A stretch of 64,000 bases of DNA, taken from Paenibacillus sp. JJ-100. GTDB lineage: Bacteria > Bacillota > Bacilli > Paenibacillales > Paenibacillaceae. The notes beneath the pieces were generated by a model that saw nothing but the letters and a program-made list of their open reading frames with translations, ran no database searches and was not told the origin of the DNA. Shown here in pieces: positions 16,476 through 24,366 of the stretch (the first letter of the stretch is position 1; each line of letters begins with the position of its first letter). The translations under genes were made by a program, and so were the position numbers. The DNA is taken from assembly GCF_948329825.1 (NCBI RefSeq), contig NZ_CAOJCM010000008.1, positions 62,001 to 126,000 of the forward strand, written 5' to 3'.

Positions 16476-18484
16476 CCCATCACCTGCTTCAACTGCACAG
16501 CAATCTCCGCTTCTAACGCACGAATCTCGTCCATAATTTCTGATGAACTGCGTAATGCTGTGTATTTGTAGAATTGGCGAGTAAATGGAATTTCGTAGCC
16601 GATTTTTGTTTTTGATTCATCAATCCATGCATCTGGTACGTGTGGTAATACTTCACGAGCAAAGTAGTCATGAATACTTTCTTTCAATGGCACATTTTCT
16701 GTATCTCGTAAATCTGTATCAGGCTCGATGTCTGTTTTATTTTTCATACACATGTCAGCTGTTTCATCTTTTTCAGATAGCCCCGCTATAATTGCCTTTA
16801 AAACTGTTGCTCCGATAGTAATACCAGCTTGCTTCAACGCATCTTTCACTACTTTCGTGAACTCGTCACGATTTTTATATACTTTATCACTTGCTAACGT
16901 GCGTAAAATATATAAAATTTGTGTTTGCAGCTTTTTGCCTTCTTCGATTTCAAAATGACCTGCATCACCTTTTTTATTCGATGTTGCTAAGTTCGCAAAG
17001 CCTTTTCCTTCTACGACATGTGCAAGACGCTCTTCATTGACTTGGAAGTTTAAACGTAATGGACGCTCTACTGTAATTTTTGCGTAGCCGAAGTCTTCAT
17101 AATCGAAGATCTTCACGCACTCGTTTGGCTGTGCATCGCCGTATATTCGAACAATCTCGTTAATTTGCTCTTCTGTAATTTCGTTTCGCTTGCTCCCCAT
17201 CGATTTTTTCATTTTTTTTGAGAAATCTGCGGCATTCACTAAACGAACTTTCCCTTTATGAAGAGGTGCTTTATTGTTCGTTAAAATCCAAATATACGTT
17301 GCAATACCTGTGTTGTAGAAAAGGTCGTTCGGCAGTGCCACGACGCCTTCTATTAAGTCGTTTTCAAGCACATACTTACGAATTTCGCTTTCACCAGATC
17401 CCGCATCACCTGTAAATAATGGTGAACCGTTCATAATAATGGCTAAACGAGAGCCTTGTGGATTTTCTGCTGTTACTGGCTTCATTTTTGATAATAAGTG
17501 CATTAGGAATAATAGTTGCCCGTCACTTGTACGAGGCGTACCAGGACCGAAACGCCCGTCAAAACCTTGTTTCTCATGTTCTTCTTTAATTGGCTTCTCA
17601 TATGATTTCCAGTCCACCCCGTACGGTGGATTTGAAATTAAGTAATCAAATTTATCACGTGGGAATTGGTCGTTTGATAACGTGTTCCCTAAACGAATGT
17701 TACGTGCATCTTCACCTTTAATGAGTAAGTCTGCCTTACAAATTGCATATGATTCAGGATTAATTTCTTGGCCAAAAAACTCTAAATGCGCTGTTGGATT
17801 TTGGCTTAGTAAATATTCTTGTGCAACTGAACCCATACCACCTGTACCAGCTGCACAATCATATAACGTTTGTGTTAAACCTGGCTTCGTTAAAATACTT
17901 GCATCGTCATGTAAGAATAATAAATGCGTCATAAGACGAATTACTTCACGTGGCGTATAGTGATCTCCTGCTTCTGCATTCTCATTGAAACGACGAATTA
18001 GTTCCTCGAATACATAACCCATCTCAATGTTTGAAACTGTTTCTGGATGTAAGTCGATTTCACTAAAGCGTCTAATCGTTAAGTATAATAAGTTGTTTTG
18101 CTCAAGTTTATCGATTTGGCGGTCAAAGTCGAAGTGATCCATAATATCACGAGCCACTTTTGAGAAGCCATTTATATAGTCACGTAAGTTATCAGCAATG
18201 TTGTCAGAATCTGTTAATAGCTTGTTAAAATCATACTTACTTGTGTTGTGGAAGTTTTGCTTTGAAACACGATTTAAAATCGGCTCACGAGCATCTTCAT
18301 TCATTGCAGCAAACTGCTCTGCCTTTGTTAATACTTCCTCTTTTGTGCTCTCTAATACGCAGTCAAAACGACGTAATACTGCTAATGGTAGAACGATTTT
18401 ACCATAGTCCTCTGGTTTATACGGTCCTCGCAAGATCTCTGCGATTGACCAAATGAAACTTACTTTATCTTGAAAGTTGATCAT
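16472..18484 (-). CDS. hsdM: Type I restriction-modification DNA methyltransferase, M subunit
   Basis: The 670-residue subunit is an N6-adenine methyltransferase. It carries an N-terminal helical HsdM domain, the S-adenosylmethionine motif DCAAGTGG (about 209-216) and the catalytic NPPY at 285-288, in ISNPPYGVDW. The C-terminal 150 residues are helical and would bind HsdS. The ATG at 18484 has AGGAGA 6 bases before it; an upstream in-frame extension to 18622 is A+T-rich, lacks a ribosome site and is not used. It is the first gene of the R-M operon, starting about 260 bases after the ssrA 3' end. Confidence 0.95.
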   Translation of the reverse strand: MINFQDKVSFIWSIAEILRGPYKPEDYGKIVLPLAVLRRFDCVLESTKEEVLTKAEQFAAMNEDAREPILNRVSKQNFHNTSKYDFNKLLTDSDNIADNLRDYINGFSKVARDIMDHFDFDRQIDKLEQNNLLYLTIRRFSEIDLHPETVSNIEMGYVFEELIRRFNENAEAGDHYTPREVIRLMTHLLFLHDDASILTKPGLTQTLYDCAAGTGGMGSVAQEYLLSQNPTAHLEFFGQEINPESYAICKADLLIKGEDARNIRLGNTLSNDQFPRDKFDYLISNPPYGVDWKSYEKPIKEEHEKQGFDGRFGPGTPRTSDGQLLFLMHLLSKMKPVTAENPQGSRLAIIMNGSPLFTGDAGSGESEIRKYVLENDLIEGVVALPNDLFYNTGIATYIWILTNNKAPLHKGKVRLVNAADFSKKMKKSMGSKRNEITEEQINEIVRIYGDAQPNECVKIFDYEDFGYAKITVERPLRLNFQVNEERLAHVVEGKGFANLATSNKKGDAGHFEIEEGKKLQTQILYILRTLASDKVYKNRDEFTKVVKDALKQAGITIGATVLKAIIAGLSEKDETADMCMKNKTDIEPDTDLRDTENVPLKESIHDYFAREVLPHVPDAWIDESKTKIGYEIPFTRQFYKYTALRSSSEIMDEIRALEAEIAVQLKQVMG

Positions 18485-18704
18485 GAGTAATCTCCTTAAT
18501 TGGTTAGAGAGTTTTTCGAATAATAATATATAATTGATGTACACTGAGCAATTTATATATAAAGAAAACTCAATAAAAAACAAACCTTTTGATAATTCTT
18601 TACACTTCGTTACTAAATACAATTATAGCTGCTTTAGTGACAAAAATTAAGAGAATCCAAGACACCTGCGTGCAGGAAGTAGAAAAGATGACGTAAGTGC
18701 ATAT

Positions 18705-18738
18705 TAAAAAATCCACACCTGTTTTTAGGTGTGGATTT
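18705..18738 (-). terminator. ssrA terminator
   Basis: The arms AAATCCACACCT and AGGTGTGGATTT pair perfectly around a loop of T-rich sequence. On the minus strand a run of six T follows. It begins 7 bases after the last base of tmRNA. Confidence 0.85.
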
Positions 18739-18744
18739 ACAGAA

Positions 18745-19106
18745 TGGAGGCGAGGGGAGTCGAACCCCTGTCCGAAGATAACGACACATAAGCTTCTACG
18801 GGTGTAGTCACAGTTTTGATGTCACCCGAGTATCGCCCCGTAACCGGCTATACGTTGGGTCAGCCTGATTGTCTTCTTCAGCACACCCCAGGCGGAGATG
18901 TGACAGCGTATCCCACTACTTGTTAGCCCCTAATCCTGTCACATGGGCGATGCAGGTTAGAAGCACGCACACAGTTTCTTAGGCTGCGAAAGCGTAGTTT
19001 GTTTGTTGTTTGCCGTTTAATAGGCTTTAGCGTTGATGAAGCGGACGCGTCCCCACTACCCGCTACCCATGCTCGAACTATCCCCGTCGAATCCATAAAC
19101 GCCCCC
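18745..19106 (-). ncRNA. ssrA: Transfer-messenger RNA (tmRNA)
   Basis: The 5' acceptor strand GGGGGCG (19106-19100) pairs with CGCCTCC (18752-18746), and the discriminator A is at 18745. CCA is not encoded. The T-arm GGGGTTCGACTCCCC and the 5' segment GGATTCGACGGGG are typical. A tag reading frame at 18979-19014 gives GKQQTNYAFAA and a stop after the charged alanine, ending in the YAFAA type recognised by ClpXP-like proteases. tmRNA rescues stalled ribosomes together with SmpB, encoded about 630 bases upstream on the same strand. Its 3' end appears to have served as an integration site: partial copies lie at 10941 and 9959. Confidence 0.96.
18979..19014 (-). other. tmRNA proteolysis-tag reading frame
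   Basis: The resume codon GGC at 19014-19012 starts a short frame: Gly-Lys-Gln-Gln-Thr-Asn-Tyr-Ala-Phe-Ala-Ala and TAA. With the alanine carried by tmRNA the tag would be AGKQQTNYAFAA. Confidence 0.9.
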
Positions 19107-19163
19107 TCATATAAGAAGGGCTCCAGGATTAATCCGTGAATACGGAGCAAAGGTGCTGCACAT
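19107..19163 (-). CDS. Possible 18-residue leader peptide immediately upstream of ssrA
   Basis: GGAGGG lies 5 bases before an ATG at 19163. The frame codes MCSTFAPYSRINPGALLI, and its TGA (19109-19107) abuts the first base of mature tmRNA. The combination of an excellent ribosome site and a stop exactly at the RNA boundary is suggestive, but a frame this short can arise by chance and the tmRNA precursor is expected to span it. Confidence 0.3.
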   Translation of the reverse strand: MCSTFAPYSRINPGALLI

Positions 19164-19434
19164 CTAATCCCTCCAAGGTGAAAAGATGTCTCTTACATAC
19201 TCGGCATTCCTGTCTGCTACATGTATAATCATATCACAGCCAAGATCGCCAATATAGTGCAGATTGCTGGAAGGTATTCCAGCTTACTGAGAATAGATGA
19301 AAGGTTATCCAACCTTAACGATAGGATATAGCCTTACACATCAAGCTCAATCGTCTACATATTATACCGCGTGACTCATCGGAAGTAAAGTTTACCCAAC
19401 GGTGGACAACTCATCTAAAAGCATTCTAAACATC

Positions 19435-19484
19435 TAGAAGATCAAACTTAACATCCTTGTAGAAGATCAGACTTAACATCCTTG
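19435..19484. repeat. Tandem duplication of a 25-base unit
   Basis: Two copies of TAGAAGATCAAACTTAACAT plus CCTTG lie head to tail, with one difference (A to G) in the second copy. They are in the non-coding gap between ssrA and smpB. Confidence 0.9.
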
Positions 19485-19604
19485 CCATCCTTAGGTGTCT
19501 CGAACCGGTCTTGAGTTGCGCACAGCGCTAAACTCCAACGCAAATCGAAAACCGTTGGTTTTATTAATTTACCCACCATTCAACAAACCTACGCAGTATT
19601 TTCC

Positions 19605-19651
19605 ATGAAAAATCCCCACACTCACCCAATCTAGCACAAGTCGCGGGGATT
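19605..19651 (-). terminator. smpB terminator
   Basis: On the minus strand AATCCCCGCG pairs imperfectly with TGTGGGGATT across a longer loop, followed by TTTTTC. It lies about 90 bases after the smpB stop codon. Confidence 0.7.
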
Positions 19652-19738
19652 CCTGCAATCAGTATTAGCGACTCGTACTGCCTAGCAGACAAACTAACAT
19701 CACATATCTTGGCGGCTCGTACAAAACGTAGCTCTCTC

Positions 19739-20221
19739 TTAACGCGCAACCTTCTGCTTCTCGCGCAATGCACGTTGAATATCACGTTGAGCATCCCGCT
19801 TCGCGGCGGATTCACGTTTGTCGAACTGCTTCTTACCTTTACCAAGGCCCAGCAGCAACTTCGCGTATCCGTTACGAACATAAATTTTCAATGGTACAAT
19901 ACTGTATCCGTCCTGCTTCGATAATCCCAGCAGCTTATGAATCTGCGCCTTATGCAGCAACAGCTTACGTGTACGCGTCGGATCTAGCGGATTATGACGA
20001 TTCCCTTGTTCAAAAGGGCTAATATGCATGTTATGAATGTGAATCTCACCATTTCGGATTGTAGCAAATGCATCTCCGATGTTCGCACGTCCGTTACGAA
20101 TAGACTTAATCTCCGTACCGGTCAGCACCATGCCCGCTTCATATGTATCTTCAATGAAGTAGTCATGGGAAGCCTTTTTATTCTGTGCAAGCACTTTATT
20201 CTGCCCATCATTCTTGCCCAT
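19739..20221 (-). CDS. smpB: SsrA-binding protein SmpB
   Basis: The 160-residue protein binds the tRNA-like part of tmRNA and brings it to stalled ribosomes. Clear family signatures are NKKASHDYFIEDTYEAG near the N-terminus, TGTEIKSIRNGRANI, and the basic C-terminal tail KGKKQFDKRESAAKRD, which enters the mRNA channel. The ATG at 20221 has AAGGAG before it; in-frame sequence upstream is not coding. It lies next to ssrA and downstream of rnr, the RNase that helps degrade the non-stop mRNA, so these three genes form a ribosome-rescue neighbourhood. A terminator separates it from rnr, so it likely has its own promoter. Confidence 0.97.
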   Translation of the reverse strand: MGKNDGQNKVLAQNKKASHDYFIEDTYEAGMVLTGTEIKSIRNGRANIGDAFATIRNGEIHIHNMHISPFEQGNRHNPLDPTRTRKLLLHKAQIHKLLGLSKQDGYSIVPLKIYVRNGYAKLLLGLGKGKKQFDKRESAAKRDAQRDIQRALREKQKVAR

Positions 20222-20335
20222 GTCCTCACTCCTTCTTCGTAAAATCAACCGTACTATGCTGTAATAACATAGCATCCATGTCGCACCAAAACACCTGTGC
20301 CAGACCTTAATTGTAGCAAGGACGGCTGTTAAAAT

Positions 20336-20362
20336 CAAGAAAGAGGCGGTCTCTGCCGCCCC
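20336..20362 (-). terminator. rnr terminator
   Basis: On the minus strand GGGGCGG and CCGCCTC pair around CAGAGA, followed by TTTCTTG. It lies about 125 bases after the rnr stop and before smpB. Confidence 0.65.
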
Positions 20363-20486
20363 TTCTCATTACACCTGATTCGTTCCCTTTGAAACCATAT
20401 CTATACCAGCTTCCAAGGTAACGGATATTGCTACATTTCCAAGTACTTTCTGAGTACTTTTCAAATGCTTTTTAATAACTTTTCGT

Positions 20487-23273
20487 TTACTTCTTTTTCT
20501 TCCGGACAAAAGCCGCCGTTCCATTGCCAGAGCCACCTTTGTTTTTCTTACGTTTGCGACGTGGGGCTCCGCTTTCCTGCACTCCGCCTGGTGTAGCATT
20601 TTCCCCGATAAAAATACCGCTCGGCGACGTATTCTTACGCTTACCTCCGCCTTTGCCACCTTTACCACTGCTGCCTTTACCGGACTTGAAGCTTCCTTCT
20701 CCTCGGCTGCCGCTAAGGCCACTTCCTTGGCCACCCGCGGAACTACTATCTGGTGCGGAGCTATATCCGCCCTTACCTGAGCCAAAACTAAAGCTTACCG
20801 CACCTTTACCGCGGCTGTTTGAATTGCCAGCGCCCGCATCACTTGCACGATGCTCGCCTTTCGGTCTGCCACTGCCCTTACCCGCATATCCGCTGGAAGT
20901 GGAAGATCCTGCACCTGCACTTGCTGCTCCACCGCGTCCCCCACGATCTCTGCCGCTCTCTTCTGCCGATCGGCCACCACGCTCACGCTTGCCGCCACCA
21001 GCACTAGCACCGCCTTTGCCGCCACGGCCACCACCAAAACCACCTTTGGCTCCGCCTCGTCCGCCGCCGCTTCCAGGACGACCGCCTTTACCACCGCGTC
21101 CACCACGGTCGAATCCACCATCACGTTCTCTGCGAGGTTTCATATCGACCATCTCAAAATCAATCGTATACTCTTCCATACTCACACGTGCTACGCGAAT
21201 CTTCACTTCGTCACCGATGCGGAACACCTTCGAGGTGCGCTCACCAATCAACGCCATGTGCTGATCATCAAAATGGTAGTAGTCATCGGTCAAAGCGCTG
21301 AGACGAATCAGCCCTTCCACCGTGTTCTCCAGCTCAATAAACATACCAAAGCTGGTCACGCTGCTGATAATACCTTCGAACTCTTCGCCCACCTTGTCGA
21401 GCATGTACTCGGCTTTTTTCATTTTCTCCGTATCACGCTCTGCTTCCACCGCCACACGCTCACGTTCTGAAGACTGCTGTGCGATATCGGCCATCCGGCT
21501 TGCCAGATACTCCTGACGATTCTCCGGTAATGCTCCTTTGTTCTCAATCACTTCCCGAATAACCCGGTGAATAACCAGATCGGGATAACGACGGATCGGT
21601 GATGTAAAGTGACTGTAGAACTCTGCCGCCAAACCAAAGTGGCCGGACATTTCGGAATCATACTTCGCCTGTTTCATGGAACGCAGCATCATCGTGCTGA
21701 TGACCGTTTGTTCCTTGGTACCGTTAATATCCTCCAAGAGTGATTGAAGCGCTCGTGGATGAACGGAATTGCCGCGTCCTTTGACGTGGTGTCCGAAATT
21801 CGCCGCGAAGGCGAGAAAATTTTGCAGTTTTTCCTGATCCGGATCTTCGTGCACACGATAGATGAACGGTACTTTGAGCCAGTGGAAATGCTCAGCAACG
21901 GTCTCATTCGCAGCCAACATGAACTCCTCAATAATTTGCTCCGCAATCGAGCGCTCACGTTTGACGATATCGATCGGTTTGCAGTTCTCATCCACAATGA
22001 TTTTGGATTCTTCAAAATCAAAGTCAACAGCTCCGCGGCGCATCCGCATTGCACGCAGCTTCAAAGCAATCTCCTTCATCAAGTGGAAGTCATCCACGAG
22101 ATCTTTGTAACGCTCAAGCAGCTCCGGCTCTTCGCCTTCAAGGATTTTACGTACGTTAGAATACGTCATACGCTCTTTCGTTCTAATGACACTTGTGAAA
22201 ATATCGTGCTTCACGACTTTCATCTGGTCATTAAACTCCATCTCACAGGACAATGTCAGACGATCCACCTGCGGATTCAAGCTACATATACCGTTGGACA
22301 AACGCTGCGGTAACATCGGAATAACCCGATCCACCAGATACACACTGCATCCACGGTTGTATGCTTCCTGATCCAGCTTCGAGTTCTCACGCACGTAATA
22401 CCCTACATCGGCGATATGAACACCTAGACGGTAGTTACCGTTTGGCAGTTTTTCCACGTTCACCGCATCATCCAGGTCTTTCGCATCCTCACCATCAATC
22501 GTAACGATGTTAAGACCACGCAAATCACGGCGTCCCTGATCGATAATCTCTTCTTCCGTAATGGAGTCCGGCGCCTGATCGGCTTCTTCCATCACTTCAT
22601 CCGGGAAAGCTTCAGGCAACTGATGCTTGCGAATCACCGATAAAATATCAATGCCCGGTTCATCTTTGTGACCCAGAATCTCAATAATCTCTCCCTCAGC
22701 CGCTGCACGGCCTTCCGGATAGCTGACAATCTTGGCAACGACTTTCTGTCCATCCACTGCACCAGCAAAATTCGTACGCGGGATGAAAATATCACGATTA
22801 ATCCGTTTATCATCCGGAATTACAAATCCGTACACTTCGTGGCTCTGAAAAACACCCACCACTTGTGTGATCGCACGCGTCACAATTCGTACAATCTCCC
22901 CCTCCAGACGTCCGCCAGACGGGCCTTGGGAGGTGACTTTAACGAGTACGATGTCGCCATTCATTGCGCTTTTCATATCATTCGCATGGATGTAAACGTC
23001 CGGGTGATCTCGATCTTCAGGAATTAAAAAGGCAAATCCCTTCGCATGCGCCTGCAGGCGCCCGCGTACCAGATTCATTCGTTCCGGCATACCATAGCGA
23101 TTGTTACTTGTTAGCAAAATCTGACCGGATTCCTCCAGTGTATTGAGCATAATCAAAAAGGCTCTGAAATCAGCAGCATCTTCAATCTGGAAGTGCTGTT
23201 CCAGTTCCTGATAAGTCATCGGTTTATAAGCGGTCTCCCGCATGAATTCAAGCAATTGTTGTTCGGTTATCAT
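20487..23273 (-). CDS. rnr: Ribonuclease R with long glycine/arginine-rich tail
   Basis: The 928-residue 3'-5' exoribonuclease degrades structured RNA. In order: an N-terminal winged-helix region (about 1-65), cold-shock-type domains, the RNB catalytic domain with TIDGEDAKDLDDAV (Asp residues that bind magnesium) and SPIRRYPDLVIHR, then an S1 domain (GEEFEGIISSVTSFGMFIEL near residues 630-700). The last 210 or so residues are low complexity: Gly/Arg/Lys/Ser-rich, with runs such as GGRGGKGGRPGSGGGRGG. Bacillus RNase R is about 780 residues, so the tail accounts for the extra length. GAGGTG lies before the ATG. It is expected to work with tmRNA/SmpB in mRNA turnover. Confidence 0.96.
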   Translation of the reverse strand: MITEQQLLEFMRETAYKPMTYQELEQHFQIEDAADFRAFLIMLNTLEESGQILLTSNNRYGMPERMNLVRGRLQAHAKGFAFLIPEDRDHPDVYIHANDMKSAMNGDIVLVKVTSQGPSGGRLEGEIVRIVTRAITQVVGVFQSHEVYGFVIPDDKRINRDIFIPRTNFAGAVDGQKVVAKIVSYPEGRAAAEGEIIEILGHKDEPGIDILSVIRKHQLPEAFPDEVMEEADQAPDSITEEEIIDQGRRDLRGLNIVTIDGEDAKDLDDAVNVEKLPNGNYRLGVHIADVGYYVRENSKLDQEAYNRGCSVYLVDRVIPMLPQRLSNGICSLNPQVDRLTLSCEMEFNDQMKVVKHDIFTSVIRTKERMTYSNVRKILEGEEPELLERYKDLVDDFHLMKEIALKLRAMRMRRGAVDFDFEESKIIVDENCKPIDIVKRERSIAEQIIEEFMLAANETVAEHFHWLKVPFIYRVHEDPDQEKLQNFLAFAANFGHHVKGRGNSVHPRALQSLLEDINGTKEQTVISTMMLRSMKQAKYDSEMSGHFGLAAEFYSHFTSPIRRYPDLVIHRVIREVIENKGALPENRQEYLASRMADIAQQSSERERVAVEAERDTEKMKKAEYMLDKVGEEFEGIISSVTSFGMFIELENTVEGLIRLSALTDDYYHFDDQHMALIGERTSKVFRIGDEVKIRVARVSMEEYTIDFEMVDMKPRRERDGGFDRGGRGGKGGRPGSGGGRGGAKGGFGGGRGGKGGASAGGGKRERGGRSAEESGRDRGGRGGAASAGAGSSTSSGYAGKGSGRPKGEHRASDAGAGNSNSRGKGAVSFSFGSGKGGYSSAPDSSSAGGQGSGLSGSRGEGSFKSGKGSSGKGGKGGGKRKNTSPSGIFIGENATPGGVQESGAPRRKRKKNKGGSGNGTAAFVRKKKK

Positions 23274-23892
23274 TAGTTTTCACCTCGGGAAACGTAAGAG
23301 TTTAATTAGGTCTCTTCTCTTTATGTATCGGAATTCGTGCGCAAATCATACAGGTTCTGTCCTGCATAATCAGTTGTTGAGGTCTATCCCGGCAGCCTTA
23401 CTATCTCATACCCTAGTATACACGAATTCAATCCAGCCCATCCGTACCCTCCCAAAAAACCGTCAGAGCCTGTTTTTCATCCCTAATGACGCACGTTACA
23501 CTTTGCTCTTTTTAAAAACATTTTATGCAACGGAACGAATGCTGATATCTGGATCAGCTCGACATATGAATAAATCAGAGGCGGAACCACAGATCAAATC
23601 AATTGAAGGATTGCAACAGGATATAGAGTGCTTGCAAGGATTTTACTACGTTCTACCTCATTGCATCGAGGTGCATAGTCGCACAGGAAAGGGGTCGGAC
23701 AGAAGAAAATAAGAAAAAGAGGATTAGCACATTGGAAACAAAGAATTGAAGAAGCAATATCTACAGTCAGTAACACAACATTGGAATTCTTTGGATGCAT
23801 CTATACTTATTAAAAAACCTTCGTTTCTGCACGAAACGAAGGTTTGTCCGTTAAGCCATTAGCTTCAGCTATTTGGTCGTTGAAATCCAGAG
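23274..23892. other. Gap between secG and rnr
   Basis: Over 600 bases without a supported gene, apart from the secG terminator at 23811-23844. In several relatives a carboxylesterase gene lies between secG and rnr; nothing like it is seen here. Open frames present lack ribosome sites and family features. The rnr promoter should be near 23290-23400 but I cannot point to a clear one. Confidence 0.6.
23811..23844 (-). terminator. secG terminator
   Basis: AACCTTCGTTTC and GAAACGAAGGTT form a perfect 12-base stem, followed by TTTTTT on the minus strand. Confidence 0.9.
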
Positions 23893-24135
23893 TTACTTGG
23901 AGACCACCGTAACAATAATAGCCAAAATCATAAATCCTGCACCCAGTACAACCGTTGCACGTTGCAGAAAAAGATCCAATCCACGCGCTTTCGTTTTACC
24001 GAAAAGATGTTCCGCACCACCGGAGATGGCACCCGCCAAACCAGCGCTTTTCCCGTGCTGCAGCAATACTACAGTGATTAGACCGATCGAGAAGACAACA
24101 AGCAGCAATTTCAAAGCAATATCCATTCTATCCAC
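23893..24135 (-). CDS. secG: Preprotein translocase subunit SecG
   Basis: The 80-residue protein has two membrane segments (near residues 4-24 and 54-76) joined by the loop GKSAGLAGAISGGAEHLFGKTKARG, the SecG signature. SecG is a helper subunit of the SecYEG protein-export channel. AGGAGGTGG precedes the ATG at 24135. It lies between the glycolytic operon and rnr, as in other Bacillales, and has its own strong terminator. Confidence 0.95.
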   Translation of the reverse strand: MDRMDIALKLLLVVFSIGLITVVLLQHGKSAGLAGAISGGAEHLFGKTKARGLDLFLQRATVVLGAGFMILAIIVTVVSK

Positions 24136-24313
24136 CTCCTACCCATGTGGGCATAGCATCTCACCATAAAAACAGTTACTTTAATTGTAGCATAGCCATG
24201 GAATGGATACAAGTATTATACTACACGCTATTTTCCTTAATCAACCAAAGGAAACTGAGATTATTCACGATACCACAGATGCCTGATGTCCATATAAATT
24301 TACTTTAAGCTAT

Positions 24314-24346
24314 TAAAAAAAAGACAAGCCGGTTACCCAGCTTGCC
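24314..24346 (-). terminator. eno (glycolytic operon) terminator
   Basis: On the minus strand CAAGCTGG and CCGGCTTG pair around GTAA, followed by a run of T. It lies just after the eno stop codon and ends the cggR-to-eno operon. Confidence 0.85.
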
Positions 24347-24366
24347 TGCAAAGCTGTGTACACAGC

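Larger units (their letters stand above)
19164..19738. other. Non-coding interval between ssrA and smpB
   Basis: No gene is convincing here. The stretch contains the smpB terminator (19605-19651), a 25-base tandem duplication (19435-19484) and presumably the ssrA promoter. A weak candidate for the latter is TATGAT near 19220 on the minus strand, but I cannot fix a good -35 element. Confidence 0.6.

Noticed and set aside
18485..18622. N-terminal extension of HsdM
   Set aside because: The extension is A+T-rich, has no ribosome site and does not resemble HsdM; AGGAGA fits the ATG at 18484.
20524..21264. Long proline-rich plus-strand frame opposite rnr
   Set aside because: It is the antisense reading of the Gly/Arg-rich tail of RNase R; GGN codons read backwards give Pro. 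No ribosome site or family features.
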